Assembly: GCF_003855495.1 (NCBI RefSeq)
Contig: NZ_CP034087.1
Coordinates: 248,001-312,000 of the forward strand
Reading direction: 5' to 3'
Length of the DNA stretch: 64,000 nt
Source: Methylocystis rosea
GTDB taxonomy: Bacteria > Pseudomonadota > Alphaproteobacteria > Rhizobiales > Beijerinckiaceae
Every line of letters begins with the position of its first letter. Position 1 is the first letter of the stretch. A model generated the notes under the pieces. The model was given only the letters and a program-made list of their open reading frames with translations, had not been told where the DNA came from and made no database searches. Both the position numbers and the translations under genes were made by a program. This document shows positions 54,662 through 63,828 of this stretch, piece by piece.

Positions 54662-54720
54662 GACCGGCTCCATCAATGTCGATGGAGCAAGAGCTAGATC
54701 AACCCGGCCGTTCGGAAAAA

Positions 54721-54762
54721 TTCTATTATTGAAATCCATCATTCTGTTTGATAGAACGATGC
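54721..54762. promoter_or_regulatory. Divergent dabB/lysR promoter with LysR-type operator
   Basis: The block contains TTCTATT (54721-54727) and GTTTGATAGAACGATGC (54746-54762), whose TTCTAT/ATAGAA cores are inverted to each other; TTCT-n7-AGAA is also present at 54743-54757. An almost identical motif (one mismatch in 17) lies next to the second LysR gene at 56632-56648. LysR regulators bind such sites between themselves and their targets. Confidence 0.6.
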
Positions 54763-55668
54763 ATGGCTTTCCTGAACTATCATCACCTGCGGTATTTTTG
54801 GGCGATCGCCAATGCGGGCGGCCTAACGCGAGCAGCGAAATTGCTCAACGTGTCGCCGTCCTCATTGTCCGTCCAACTCAAGTCGTTGGAGGAACAACTC
54901 GGTCAACCACTATTTGAGCGGGACGGCCGCGCTCTGCGATTGACGGAAGCGGGTCGTGTCGCACTCGACTACGCCAATACGGTCTTCAAGTCCGGCGAGG
55001 AATTGCTGAGCACGTTTAAGAGTATGAGTTTTGGTGATCGGCAGATGTTGCGAATCGGTTCCGTCGCAACGCTGTCGCGCAACTTTCAGATCGAGTTCCT
55101 CAAACCCCTCATCGACCGTCAGGATGTGGAGCTCCAGGTAAAATCGGGAGCATTGAACGAGCTTCTTCAAAAGCTCGAAGCCCATGCGCTCGACCTCGTG
55201 CTGTCAAATCAGCCTGCCACAATGGACATGGGTTCCGAATGGCAAAATTTGCTCATCGCGGAACAGGCGGTCAGCATTATCGGTCATCCGAGCCTGGGGA
55301 TTGGGAGGAAGGGAAACGCGTCGACCTTCCAGTTCCCCAACGATCTCACACGGGTTCCGATCGTTCTCCCCGCGCGGGGCGCCGCGATCAGAATAGCCTT
55401 CGACCGCATCGTCGAAAAAGCCGGAATCAGTCCGATCATTCTGGCGGAAGTCGAAGACATGGCGATGCTTCGTCTCATCGTCAGAGAGAGCCACAGCGTG
55501 ACGCTCGTGCCGCCAGTCGTTGTCAGGGACGAACTTGAGTGCGGCGCTCTCGTCGAACATTGCAGGCTTGAACAGATAAGGGAGTCCTTTTACGCCATCA
55601 CGCGAAAGAGGCGCTTTGCAAATCCCCTATTGACGGAACTCGTCGGCTCGCGGCTACTCGTCGGTTAA
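54763..55668 (+). CDS. LysR-family regulator, probably of the dab operon
   Basis: A 301-residue LysR-type regulator. The N-terminal helix-turn-helix (NYHHLRYFWAIANAGGLTRAAKLLNVSPSSLSVQLKSLEEQLG) resembles the NhaR-like subgroup, followed by a substrate-binding domain. I chose the ATG at 54763 (MAFLNYHH). It diverges from dabB with a 101-nt gap holding inverted TTCTAT motifs, so it most likely activates dabBA under low CO2, as known for LysR genes beside DAB operons. The effector is unknown. Confidence 0.88.
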   Translation: MAFLNYHHLRYFWAIANAGGLTRAAKLLNVSPSSLSVQLKSLEEQLGQPLFERDGRALRLTEAGRVALDYANTVFKSGEELLSTFKSMSFGDRQMLRIGSVATLSRNFQIEFLKPLIDRQDVELQVKSGALNELLQKLEAHALDLVLSNQPATMDMGSEWQNLLIAEQAVSIIGHPSLGIGRKGNASTFQFPNDLTRVPIVLPARGAAIRIAFDRIVEKAGISPIILAEVEDMAMLRLIVRESHSVTLVPPVVVRDELECGALVEHCRLEQIRESFYAITRKRRFANPLLTELVGSRLLVG

Positions 55669-55673
55669 GCGCT

Positions 55674-56627
55674 CTACCAGGAAGACATGCTGCGGATCAT
55701 CGCCGCCACCGCGGGATTCCGATGATTGGCGACGGCGAAAACGCGTTCCTGAACGCCCTCTATTTCGGCCACGAAATCGAGTCCATAGCGCTCACGCATT
55801 TCGCGCCGTATCACACTCGGTGCAAAGATAAGCCCCTCGCCGGTTGCGGCGATACTCTTCAATAAAGAGTTATCCTCGATTTCCGCTCTGACCTGCGGCT
55901 TTAAGCCATGGCTATGAAACCAGCGATCCAGCGACTGTCGCAAAATTGTGTTGGAGGTCGGTAAAATCACGGGCGCGTAATGCAGCGATCGCGGAAAGCC
56001 ATCCCGATATGCGGCAACGAGGTTTGGCGCGCCGAATATAGACATATCCAGCGCCGCTAGAAGCTGACTGGAAAAGCCGTGCCTTACGGAAGCTGGTGGC
56101 GTATTCAAGAACGCGAGATCGTAAGTCAACGGCCTCAGCTCTGAAAGCGAACGCTCTGCGTTGCTATCGAAACATACGAGCTTCGGCGACTGCGGCATAC
56201 TCAACAGTGGCGTGAGCAGCCGGCGTACAACCAAGGTATCAAGCGCGTTGCAGACGCCTATCCGTAGTTTCAGCCGACGTTCTGCGTTTTCGCCCTTCAG
56301 CCAAGTGCTCAGCTCGTCGCCTATGCTGAATATTTCATCCGCGTAACTGAAAGCCAGCAGGCCCTTTTCGGTCAAAACCAGCTTCCGGCCCTCTCTGCGA
56401 AAAACCTTATTGCCGATCGACTTTTCGAAGACGGCCAATTGGCCGCTGATTGTCGGCTGCGCCAATCCCAGCATACTGCAGGCGTTCTTAATTGAGCCCA
56501 TTTTGGCGACGGCCCAGAAATAATAGAGATGCTGGTAGTTAAGGCGTTCCAAGTCCAAGTCCGGCTGCTTTCTCCTTTCGTACGAGCCGCTTGTCGCTAT
56601 GAAAATTACATTTTTCTTAATCAACAC
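55674..56627 (-). CDS. Second LysR-family regulator (NhaR-like)
   Basis: A LysR regulator of up to 317 residues, convergent with the first and separated by 5 nt. Its helix-turn-helix (NYQHLYYFWAVAKMGSIKNACSMLGLAQPTISGQLAVFEKSIG) is of the same subgroup, but the effector domain differs clearly. The start at 56627 adds about 28 residues before NYQHLYYFW; a later start is possible. The operator-like motif at 56632-56648 lies just upstream. It may control the efflux operon downstream on the plus strand, or dab jointly with the first regulator; this is inference. Confidence 0.85.
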   Translation of the reverse strand: MLIKKNVIFIATSGSYERRKQPDLDLERLNYQHLYYFWAVAKMGSIKNACSMLGLAQPTISGQLAVFEKSIGNKVFRREGRKLVLTEKGLLAFSYADEIFSIGDELSTWLKGENAERRLKLRIGVCNALDTLVVRRLLTPLLSMPQSPKLVCFDSNAERSLSELRPLTYDLAFLNTPPASVRHGFSSQLLAALDMSIFGAPNLVAAYRDGFPRSLHYAPVILPTSNTILRQSLDRWFHSHGLKPQVRAEIEDNSLLKSIAATGEGLIFAPSVIRREMRERYGLDFVAEIEGVQERVFAVANHRNPAVAAMIRSMSSW

Positions 56628-56631
56628 TTCC

Positions 56632-56672
56632 GTTTCATAGAACGATGCCGGATCCTGTCTTCTATAGACTCA
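56632..56672. promoter_or_regulatory. Operator-like motif upstream of the second lysR
   Basis: GTTTCATAGAACGATGC (56632-56648) matches the motif beside dabB/lysR with one mismatch, and TTCTATAGA lies about 20 nt further on, giving inverted half-sites again. The rest of the gap to the efflux operon (57036) holds no gene. Confidence 0.55.
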
Positions 56673-57036
56673 GCTTCGGTCAACTTGATCAATCAACAAG
56701 TTCGCTTCGTTCTCGATCGCTTGGGCGGCTTCATTTGAAAGCTGAGGATCAAAAAATGCGATCGGGAGCTCATTTTTCTGTTTGTTGCTGGTGAGGATTT
56801 TCGATACCGATAGGACGTAGCGTTTGCGGTTCGCACGGATTAGCAGCCGGTTTGACTTCGTCGTGAGAGTGAACTATGCGCACCATAAACTGGCCAACTA
56901 AGTCAACGCCTTTGCCGTACGGGTCCCGTTTCATTCGTCGCCTCAGTTTACATCGGATGTTCGGTTCCGCATCACACGCCAGCCTTTCGGATAAGCTGGA
57001 TGAGTTCTCGCGGGCCGCGGAAATGCGCTGGCCGGC

Positions 57037-58623
57037 ATGATCGTGTCATTCGATAGGCTGGTTGGCGGCAAGCTGCTTCTGTTGCTTGGCGCGCTGGGGA
57101 TCGGCTATGTCGACGTTTTGTCGAATGTCTCCGGCCATAGTGTGCTGACACCTTACTCGGCCGGTTCGCTTGAAGGCGTTACGCCGAGCTTCGCCGCTTG
57201 GGGAACGACCTTCTATCTCATCGGCGTTGCGCTCGGCGTGCCGTTCGCGAGAGTCCTTTCCGGTCGCTTCGGCGAATATCGCGTGCTGACGTTCGGCTAT
57301 TTCTGCTACGCGATCGCCTCGCTGATTTGCGTCTCGAGCGAGAGCGTTTTTATGTACGCCCCAACGCGGTTCGTTTTCGGGGTCTTCGGCGGCTTTCTTG
57401 CGGTCGTCAGTCAGTCGGCGGCGCTCGGCGAACTGCCAGAAAAACAGTACAAGATCGGCCTTGGCTACTGGGCCGCGCTCGGCATATTGCCTTATACGCT
57501 GGCGGTCTTTCTCGGCGGCTTCTGGGCCGAGTATTTTTCCTGGCGTTGGCTCTTCTACGCCAACGCCACGCTGGGCGTTCTCATCTCGGCGATCATTGGG
57601 GCGCTGCTTTATGGCCGCGAATATAAGCGCAAGATCGTCCGCTTCGACGCCGTGGGCTATGTGCTGCTCGTGATCACCTTGATCGCCATGCAGATGATGC
57701 TTAGCCTGGGCAATGATTTCGATTGGTTCGGCTCGCCGCTTCTGTCACTCGCATTGTTTACCGTGATATTCTCCCTCCCGCTCTTCATCATCTGGGAATG
57801 GGGCGAACGCCACCCGATCGTCGATGTGCGGCTTTTTTCGCGCTCGAGTTACGCCATTGGCGTCCTCAGCGGTTTTCTCGGCTTTTTCGTCATACAGGGG
57901 CTGATGTCGCTGCTGTCGGTGCAGCTGCAGCTCCTGCTCGGCTACACGTCCTCGCTCGCAGGCCATGTCTATCTCGCGATGATGGTCGCGGGCCTGCCGC
58001 TCGCGGGCTTCATGTACGAGATTTCGAAGAAGCTCGATGTGCGCTTCGTGATCTGCATGATGTGCATGTGCTCGTCCGTCGTGCTCACCTGGCTCGGGCT
58101 CTTCGACAAGAACGCCTCATACGATACGCTCACCATACCGGTTGTTTTCCTGGGCTTTTGTGTCGCGGCGCTTTCGGCGCCGACGTCGACCCTCGCTACT
58201 TATGGGTTATCAGGACCGGCATATAAGCGGGCGGCGGAAGAGTTCCTGCTGTTTCGCCTCGTCGGCGGCGCCTTCGGCATCGCGTTTCAGAGCGTGATCT
58301 ATTTTCGTCGCACGCCGTGGCACCAGCTCAATTTGTCCGAATATCTCGGCGGCCGCCGCTTCGCCTCGCTGGACACGCTGGCGGCGTTGACGCAACAGCT
58401 TCAGTCGTTGGGCGTGTCTGAATCGGTCACGCGTCGCGTGATTGCGCGCGCCATTCGCCAACAAGCGGGCATTCTCGCCATGGATGACGCATTTCTGCTC
58501 GGCGCCGTCATTATGTTCCTGCTTGGCGTTGTCGTCTGGTTTGCCAAACTCCAGAAACATCCAGCAAAGCCGGCAGGCGCCTCGGCGCCTCCTCCCGGTC
58601 AGACGATGGCGGCGGAGCATTGA
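57037..58623 (+). CDS. MFS efflux transporter (EmrB/DHA2-like)
   Basis: A 528-residue protein with about 14 hydrophobic segments, of the DHA2 drug:proton antiporter group. It has the loop VPFARVLSGRFGEYRVLTFGYFCYAIAS after TM2 and the motif-C-like GYWAALGILPYTLAVFLGGFWAEYFSWRWLFYANATLG. Its stop overlaps the start of the outer membrane factor gene (TGATG), and an EmrA-type adaptor follows, so it is the inner-membrane pump of a tripartite EmrAB-TolC-like system. The exported compound is unknown. Confidence 0.88.
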   Translation: MIVSFDRLVGGKLLLLLGALGIGYVDVLSNVSGHSVLTPYSAGSLEGVTPSFAAWGTTFYLIGVALGVPFARVLSGRFGEYRVLTFGYFCYAIASLICVSSESVFMYAPTRFVFGVFGGFLAVVSQSAALGELPEKQYKIGLGYWAALGILPYTLAVFLGGFWAEYFSWRWLFYANATLGVLISAIIGALLYGREYKRKIVRFDAVGYVLLVITLIAMQMMLSLGNDFDWFGSPLLSLALFTVIFSLPLFIIWEWGERHPIVDVRLFSRSSYAIGVLSGFLGFFVIQGLMSLLSVQLQLLLGYTSSLAGHVYLAMMVAGLPLAGFMYEISKKLDVRFVICMMCMCSSVVLTWLGLFDKNASYDTLTIPVVFLGFCVAALSAPTSTLATYGLSGPAYKRAAEEFLLFRLVGGAFGIAFQSVIYFRRTPWHQLNLSEYLGGRRFASLDTLAALTQQLQSLGVSESVTRRVIARAIRQQAGILAMDDAFLLGAVIMFLLGVVVWFAKLQKHPAKPAGASAPPPGQTMAAEH

Positions 58624-60212
58624 TGGTTCTCATTCGCAAAATTCTTTGGCTGCCAGCGAAACTCAGGCGCGCGACCCGCGTCGGCGTCGCCGCGGGCTCC
58701 TGTGCTTTGCTCGCAGCGTGCATGCCCATCGACCGAGCGGACCGCTCGCAATTCATCGAGCAGCCCGCAATGACCCGCACGCTCTCGCAAGCGGGCCTTC
58801 CCGTCGTAGAGGGCGAGACGGCCTGGCCGCAGGAGGAGTGGTGGCGCGCCTTCCGCAGCGCCGAACTCGACGCGGTCATCAGCAAAGCGCTGTCCGACAA
58901 TCAGAACTACCGTAAGGCGCAAAACGCGCTCCGAGAGGCCGACGCCGCCATTCGTATTTTCGGCGCCCGTCTCCTGCCGGAAATCAATTCAACTTTCGGT
59001 ATGCGGCAGTCGCGCAATCCCCTGCATGGCGTCGTCGCTTCCTACAATCCGGAGCAAGGCGGTCTGGAAAAGACCATGGCCTTCATCAATCCGCTGGCGT
59101 TGACCTGGGAACTGGACTTTTGGCAGAAGAATCGCGCGCTGCTCGATGCCGCGATCGGTGAGGCTGCGGCGCAGGCGGGCGAGACCGAGCAAAGCCGGCT
59201 TCTACTGACGACGGGAGTGGCGCGGGCGTATTTGCGCGGCTACGCGCTGACACAGCAGTCGGGCCTCGCAACAACGTCGGTGAAAATGCGCCGAGAGCTG
59301 CGCGCGCTTGCCGAGACCCGCTATCAGACCGGGCTTGATACGCTCGATGGCGTGCAGATCGCGCGCACGAACGAAGAGGTCGCCGTGCGGCGCGAGGCGA
59401 CTGTCAAGGCGGCGATCACGCTGCAGCGCGACGCGATTGCGCGGCTGATGGGCGAAGGGCCTGACGCGGGCCTCACGGTTCTCAACGGGCGTGGCAGCGT
59501 CGTGCCGGCGCAGCCCGCATTGCCGAAAGCTCTGCCGATCGAATTGTTACGGAGACGTCCCGATCTCGCGGCCGCGCTCGCGCGGGCCGAGGCTTGGGCG
59601 GCGCGCGTTCACGCCGCGAAAACTCTGTTTCTCCCCTCCGTCGATCTTGCGCTTGGGGGCGGCTTCGAAGCCTCCGTCACTTCGACAAAGATTAGTAAGC
59701 TCGCGGGTTTTCTCTTCAATCCTTCCGCGCTCGGCTATGTCGCCGCCCCGACCATTCGCCTGCCGGTCTTCCAGGGCGGCCGGCTGAGCGGCAATCTTGA
59801 AGTGCAGCGCGCGGAATATGATCAGGCGGTCGACGCCTATAACGACACGCTGCTGCAGGCCGCGCAGCAGGTCGCTGATGCGATCGCCAATCTCAGGCGT
59901 GCGCGCTCGGAATTCGACGCGCAAAGCCGCTTCGTGCGGGCGCGCCGGACCGAACTGGCGTTGTCGAAGGTCCGGCTGCGCGACGGCCTGCGCGACCAGC
60001 GAGAAATCCTGCAGGAACGCGCCGACCTGCTCGACGCGATCTTTACCCTGCGCGGGCTCGATGGCGACCGTCTGATCGCCGCTGTCGATCTTTATCAGGC
60101 GCTTGGCGGCGGCTTTGCAGGCGGCCCGGGGCCGGATTATCCGAAGCCCGCGCCCGAGACCGATCCAATCACGCCCGTCGTCGAGGGAATCCAGTCGCTG
60201 ACCGGCGGCTGA
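58623..60212 (+). CDS. Outer membrane efflux lipoprotein (NodT/OprM family)
   Basis: A 529-residue outer-membrane factor. Residues 1-33 form a lipoprotein signal (GSCALLAAC, with the lipidated Cys33). Two OEP repeats follow, with motifs such as WWRAFRSAELDAVISKALSDNQ, PIELLRRRPDLAAALARAEA and RLPVFQGGRLSGNLEVQRAEYDQA. It would form the channel for the MFS pump and HlyD adaptor encoded on either side. The ATG at 58623 overlaps the pump stop. Confidence 0.9.
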   Translation: MVLIRKILWLPAKLRRATRVGVAAGSCALLAACMPIDRADRSQFIEQPAMTRTLSQAGLPVVEGETAWPQEEWWRAFRSAELDAVISKALSDNQNYRKAQNALREADAAIRIFGARLLPEINSTFGMRQSRNPLHGVVASYNPEQGGLEKTMAFINPLALTWELDFWQKNRALLDAAIGEAAAQAGETEQSRLLLTTGVARAYLRGYALTQQSGLATTSVKMRRELRALAETRYQTGLDTLDGVQIARTNEEVAVRREATVKAAITLQRDAIARLMGEGPDAGLTVLNGRGSVVPAQPALPKALPIELLRRRPDLAAALARAEAWAARVHAAKTLFLPSVDLALGGGFEASVTSTKISKLAGFLFNPSALGYVAAPTIRLPVFQGGRLSGNLEVQRAEYDQAVDAYNDTLLQAAQQVADAIANLRRARSEFDAQSRFVRARRTELALSKVRLRDGLRDQREILQERADLLDAIFTLRGLDGDRLIAAVDLYQALGGGFAGGPGPDYPKPAPETDPITPVVEGIQSLTGG

Positions 60213-60267
60213 GACGAGATTGCGCGGGAGTAAATGTTGATGCGGCAAGCGGTGGTGTGATTAGTCC

Positions 60268-61461
60268 ATGTCTCTGTCGAGAAAAAGCATCCGCGCGAGA
60301 AGGTCCTTTCTTCTTAAAGTCGTCTTCCTGGCAATTGCGATCGCCGCATTCCTAGCGCTGTTCAAATGGTTCACTTACGACCGTGACCGCATCACGACAG
60401 ACAACGCCTTTGTTACGGGCAACATCATTCCCGTCATGGCGGACGCTACGGGCGTCGTCGCCGCTGTGAATGCCGAAGAAACACAGCTCGTCAAAAAGGG
60501 CGATGTGCTGGTTCGGCTCGACGCCCAGCGCGCGCGCGCAGCGTTGGGACAAGCCGAGGCGGAACTCGGCCGCGCCGTGCGCGCCGTCGGCGCGCTCTTC
60601 GCCAATCGGCAGCAGGTATGCCAGAAACTCGCCTCCCGTACGGCGATACGCGAACGGACACGGCACGATCTCGCCCGTTATCGGTCGGCCGCGCCGAGCG
60701 GCGCCGCGTCGCGCCAGCTTCTGCAGAACACCGAGGACCAGCTCGCGGCGCAGGAAGCGGATCTGCGCGAGACGCGCGCCGAGCTACAGGCGTTCGATGC
60801 GCGCCTCATCAATGCGACGCGCGTCAGCCATCCCGATATCGAGGCGGCGAGGGCGCGCTTTAACGACGCCTATGTCGAAACGCTGCGCCAGAGCATTCGC
60901 GCGCCGGCGACGGGCTATGTCGCCAAGCGCCGCGTTCAGGTCGGCTTCCGCGTCAAGCCCGGCGACCAGATCATGAATATCGTGCCGCTGGACCATCTCT
61001 GGATCGAGGCCAATCTCTGGGAGAACCGTCTCGAGAGCATTAGGCCGGGGCAGAAGGCGGAGATCATTGTCGATCTCTACGGGAGCAAGCGAACCTATCA
61101 TGGCGTCGTCGAAGGCGTCGTGCCCGGCTCGGGCAGCGTGTTCGCCACGCTGCCGCCGGACAACGCCACCGGTAACTTCATCCGCATCGTGCAGCGCATC
61201 CCCGTGCGCATCGCGATCGACCCAGAAGAGCTGAAAAAGCAGCCGCTGCGGCCGGGACTTTCGACGATCACGACGATCGACGTGAACAGCACACCCCTGT
61301 CGCCCAATGACTCGATCGTAAAGACGGCGACGAGCGAATATACGACCGAAGTATTCGACAAGGACCTGGCTGAAGCAAGGGCGCGCGCCGAAGCCGTGAT
61401 CAAGAACAATTTGCTCGGCGCGCCGGACGCGGCGGAAGCCTGCGCCGTCGCGGAGAAATGA
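60268..61461 (+). CDS. HlyD/EmrA-family periplasmic adaptor
   Basis: A 397-residue membrane fusion protein. One N-terminal transmembrane helix (about 15-33), the signature TTDNAFVTGNIIPVMADATGVVAAV, a lipoyl-like half motif (VKKGDVLVRLD), a long helical hairpin (residues 95-200) and a beta-barrel (SIRAPATGYVAKRRVQVGFRVKPGDQIMNIVPLDHLWIEANLWENRL) are typical of EmrA. It is the third gene of the efflux operon, 55 nt after the outer membrane factor. Confidence 0.92.
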   Translation: MSLSRKSIRARRSFLLKVVFLAIAIAAFLALFKWFTYDRDRITTDNAFVTGNIIPVMADATGVVAAVNAEETQLVKKGDVLVRLDAQRARAALGQAEAELGRAVRAVGALFANRQQVCQKLASRTAIRERTRHDLARYRSAAPSGAASRQLLQNTEDQLAAQEADLRETRAELQAFDARLINATRVSHPDIEAARARFNDAYVETLRQSIRAPATGYVAKRRVQVGFRVKPGDQIMNIVPLDHLWIEANLWENRLESIRPGQKAEIIVDLYGSKRTYHGVVEGVVPGSGSVFATLPPDNATGNFIRIVQRIPVRIAIDPEELKKQPLRPGLSTITTIDVNSTPLSPNDSIVKTATSEYTTEVFDKDLAEARARAEAVIKNNLLGAPDAAEACAVAEK

Positions 61462-61487
61462 TTCGCGGCGCCGCCCTTTGCGCTAAA

Positions 61488-61512
61488 CGGACCCGGCGGG
61501 GTCTCGGGTCCG
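61488..61512 (+). terminator. Hairpin after the efflux operon
   Basis: CGGACCC (61488-61494) and GGGTCCG (61506-61512) form a 7-bp stem with an 11-nt GC-rich loop, 27 nt after the adaptor gene. No T-tract follows, so it is a tentative terminator. Confidence 0.35.
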
Positions 61513-61544
61513 ATCGTTGCCTTGCGGGCGTCGGAGCAAGCTGA

Positions 61545-62246
61545 ATGGAGCGAAAGCAATACCTTCAGAACATTCTGCTCGGCCTGCTTTCCGGGCCGCT
61601 GCTTGCCGCGCTGATCCTTCTCGTTCCGATGGGGATTCTGACGGGCCTGTCGGTCGTCCTCGATCCGTCGCTCGCAATGTACGAATTCGTGCCGGAAGAG
61701 GCGCTTGTCGTTCCCTTCATTATCCTGGCCGTTCTCATATCGGCCGCTAATGTCCACATTGCAGTCGTGATGGCGCGAGACAGAGGAGTTGGCCGTATCA
61801 TTAGGGCTACGACAGACCGCTACGCTGACGATCCAAGCGGCGCGCAAAACATCCATGGCCACCCAGGCCGCGCCTTCGCGGAGGAATTTAAGGGGTTTCT
61901 GGCCCAACATGAAGACAAGGCCGTCTCGCTGAGCGAGCCCACTGGCGAAGATTATGGCTGGGGCTTTTGGGTTGGGGAGAAAGAGTTATCGCCCTTGTGG
62001 GTCGCGATCGCGCATGTCGGGCGCCCGAATGAAGAGGAGCGCGCGGAAGAATATATCGTCGCCATCACGCTGGAGCCGCCGATACTGCCCTGGCGGCGTC
62101 TCACCTATAAGCCTGACTTCGCTCTTCGAGACAAAATAGGGCTGCGCCTCACGGAGTTTCTCACGAGCAAAAACATCCCCTTCGTTACTGAAACCGAAGA
62201 ATGGGTCGACCCGGAGCCGAAAACGGATCGGGAGGCTCGATTCTAA
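61545..62246 (+). CDS. Hypothetical membrane-anchored protein
   Basis: A 233-residue protein with two strongly hydrophobic segments (about 10-38 and 53-75) and a soluble C-terminal domain of about 150 residues rich in charged and aromatic residues (EDYGWGFWVGEKELSPLWVAI, EEYIVAITLEPPILPWRRLTYKP). It starts at the ATG at 61545. It follows the efflux operon but is separated by a hairpin. I do not recognise the family. Confidence 0.65.
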   Translation: MERKQYLQNILLGLLSGPLLAALILLVPMGILTGLSVVLDPSLAMYEFVPEEALVVPFIILAVLISAANVHIAVVMARDRGVGRIIRATTDRYADDPSGAQNIHGHPGRAFAEEFKGFLAQHEDKAVSLSEPTGEDYGWGFWVGEKELSPLWVAIAHVGRPNEEERAEEYIVAITLEPPILPWRRLTYKPDFALRDKIGLRLTEFLTSKNIPFVTETEEWVDPEPKTDREARF

Positions 62247-62641
62247 CGTCGTGAAAGATCTTGAATGATGCTGTGCACCAAATCTATTCTCGATATCAAG
62301 GGACCTCCCCAACTCGCTCTGACACCACGGTTCAGAAGCAGCATTCATGATAAATTTGTCATCCCCCAAGAAAAGCTCGTGGACTTCATGATACAAGCGC
62401 CCGTTGATTTTTGATCGGCTGGATCGGCGCAAATTGTATTGAGGGGCGCCTGACCTCCTTGCAAAACGCCGCCGCATCCGCCGCGGATCATGGCGAAGCC
62501 CGACCAATTCACGCGTCCAGAAGGAGAAACAGCCACAGACTTCCGACCCGATGAGGCATTGCGGAGTAACGTCAGCGGCGAGGCGCCGCTACCCAGGGAC
62601 GGGGTCGAAGCAAGTGAGATCGATCGATCGAAACGATGCGA
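62247..62641. other. Intergenic region, nothing recognised
   Basis: This gap of about 395 nt lies between convergent genes. Minus-strand frames (for example YHEVHELFLGDDKF near 62380) are short and match nothing I know. It may be eroded coding sequence. Confidence 0.4.
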
Positions 62642-63703
62642 TTAAACGAAGCCATCCCGTTCCTGGAACATGAGTCGATCGACGAGCGCCGCCACAAAAT
62701 GCTGGATCAAATTGTACAGGATAACGGGAAGCAGAACGCCCGGGTGATCGGCCATCGTCGTCGAGGCCAACATCAGACCGGCGCCATTGTTGTTCATTCC
62801 CAAGCCGAACATGAGCGACGCCGTTTCCCGCCGGTCGGCGCCGCCGAGCCGCGCGATCAGAAAGCCGATGGCGAACGCGGTCAGACAGAGAGAAAACACA
62901 ATAAACATCATGAGAACCAGAAAGTCGGCGTCGGGTTGCCGCAGGACTCCGGGCAAGGACAGCGAGGCGTTCGCGTAATTGAGAATGACGATGGCCGCGT
63001 AATTCGAAATCTTCAGATAGGGTTTCGCCGCAGCCGCGCGTTTGTCACTGAGGGCGCGGCCCGCGGCGAGGCCGAGGAGAGATGGAGCAAGCACCCATAG
63101 ACCCAGGAAATTCGCCGACTCGCCTGCGGCGATTTCGTGCAAATCCTCGCTGTAATCCCCTGTCGTGACGGCTCCTGCCGCGTGCAGGACAAGTGGCGTG
63201 AGCGCCGGACTGAACAGGGTGGTCGCCAGAACCAGGCCCACGCTCAGCGACATATTGCCGTTGGCGCTTTGCGCCCAGGCCGTAGACGCGCCAGCGATAG
63301 GCATGGCGGCGACAAAGGCGAGGCCGGTGAGCAATTGTTGCGTTTCATCGTTGTTGTGCCAAAGCCGCAGCAAGACGCTGCTAACGAAAATGAAGGCAAG
63401 CGGCGAAGCGAAATTTCCGACAAGGCCGCCGAGCGCCAGAACCGGACGCCGCGCAATTGTTTTCAACTCGTCGATATTCGCCACAAGGCTGGCGTTGAAA
63501 AGAAGCGTCGCCAGCAAGATTGCGGGCGTCGTCGCGACGATACTCATTCCAGCTATCGATGTATTCAGGAAACGCCACGATCGAAGCGTTTCTCCAAGCT
63601 GCGGCGTGAAAGCGGCCGCGCCATAGGACGCAACGACGATCCAGATGAAATATTCATGGAGCAGATGCGCGCATTTTTTGGCGAATCCACTCTGATTCGA
63701 CAT
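62642..63703 (-). CDS. Bile acid:sodium symporter (BASS)-like membrane transporter
   Basis: A 353-residue protein with about nine hydrophobic segments. GLAFVAAMPIAGASTAWAQSANGNMSLSVGLVLATTLFSP and SLMFGLGMNNNGAGLMLAS match the two crossover regions of BASS-type sodium-coupled transporters. The ATG at 63703 has GGGAG upstream; an earlier in-frame ATG at 63742 is less likely. BASS members carry organic acids, pantoate, pyruvate and similar anions. With the DAB genes about 8 kb away a bicarbonate role is tempting, but nothing in the sequence shows it. Confidence 0.8.
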   Translation of the reverse strand: MSNQSGFAKKCAHLLHEYFIWIVVASYGAAAFTPQLGETLRSWRFLNTSIAGMSIVATTPAILLATLLFNASLVANIDELKTIARRPVLALGGLVGNFASPLAFIFVSSVLLRLWHNNDETQQLLTGLAFVAAMPIAGASTAWAQSANGNMSLSVGLVLATTLFSPALTPLVLHAAGAVTTGDYSEDLHEIAAGESANFLGLWVLAPSLLGLAAGRALSDKRAAAAKPYLKISNYAAIVILNYANASLSLPGVLRQPDADFLVLMMFIVFSLCLTAFAIGFLIARLGGADRRETASLMFGLGMNNNGAGLMLASTTMADHPGVLLPVILYNLIQHFVAALVDRLMFQERDGFV

Positions 63704-63779
63704 GTTTTTTCTCCCAGCCGGATATAAGCGCTCCAGCGACACGCGCCTCTTGTACTAAGTAAATTTTTGACGGCGCTGC

Positions 63780-63809
63780 AAAAAGACGGCGGCCTGAAAG
63801 GGCCGCCGT
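63780..63809 (-). terminator. Rho-independent terminator
   Basis: ACGGCGGCC (63786-63794) and GGCCGCCGT (63801-63809) form a perfect 9-bp stem with a 6-nt loop. On the minus strand it is followed by a T5 tract (63780-63784). It ends the transcript of the partial gene at 63829. Confidence 0.85.
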
Positions 63810-63828
63810 GAAACCGGAACAAGAGACG

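Noticed and set aside
62642..63703. The BASS-like transporter as a bicarbonate transporter of SbtA type
   Set aside because: The sequence shows BASS crossover motifs, not SbtA features; closeness to dab alone is not evidence.
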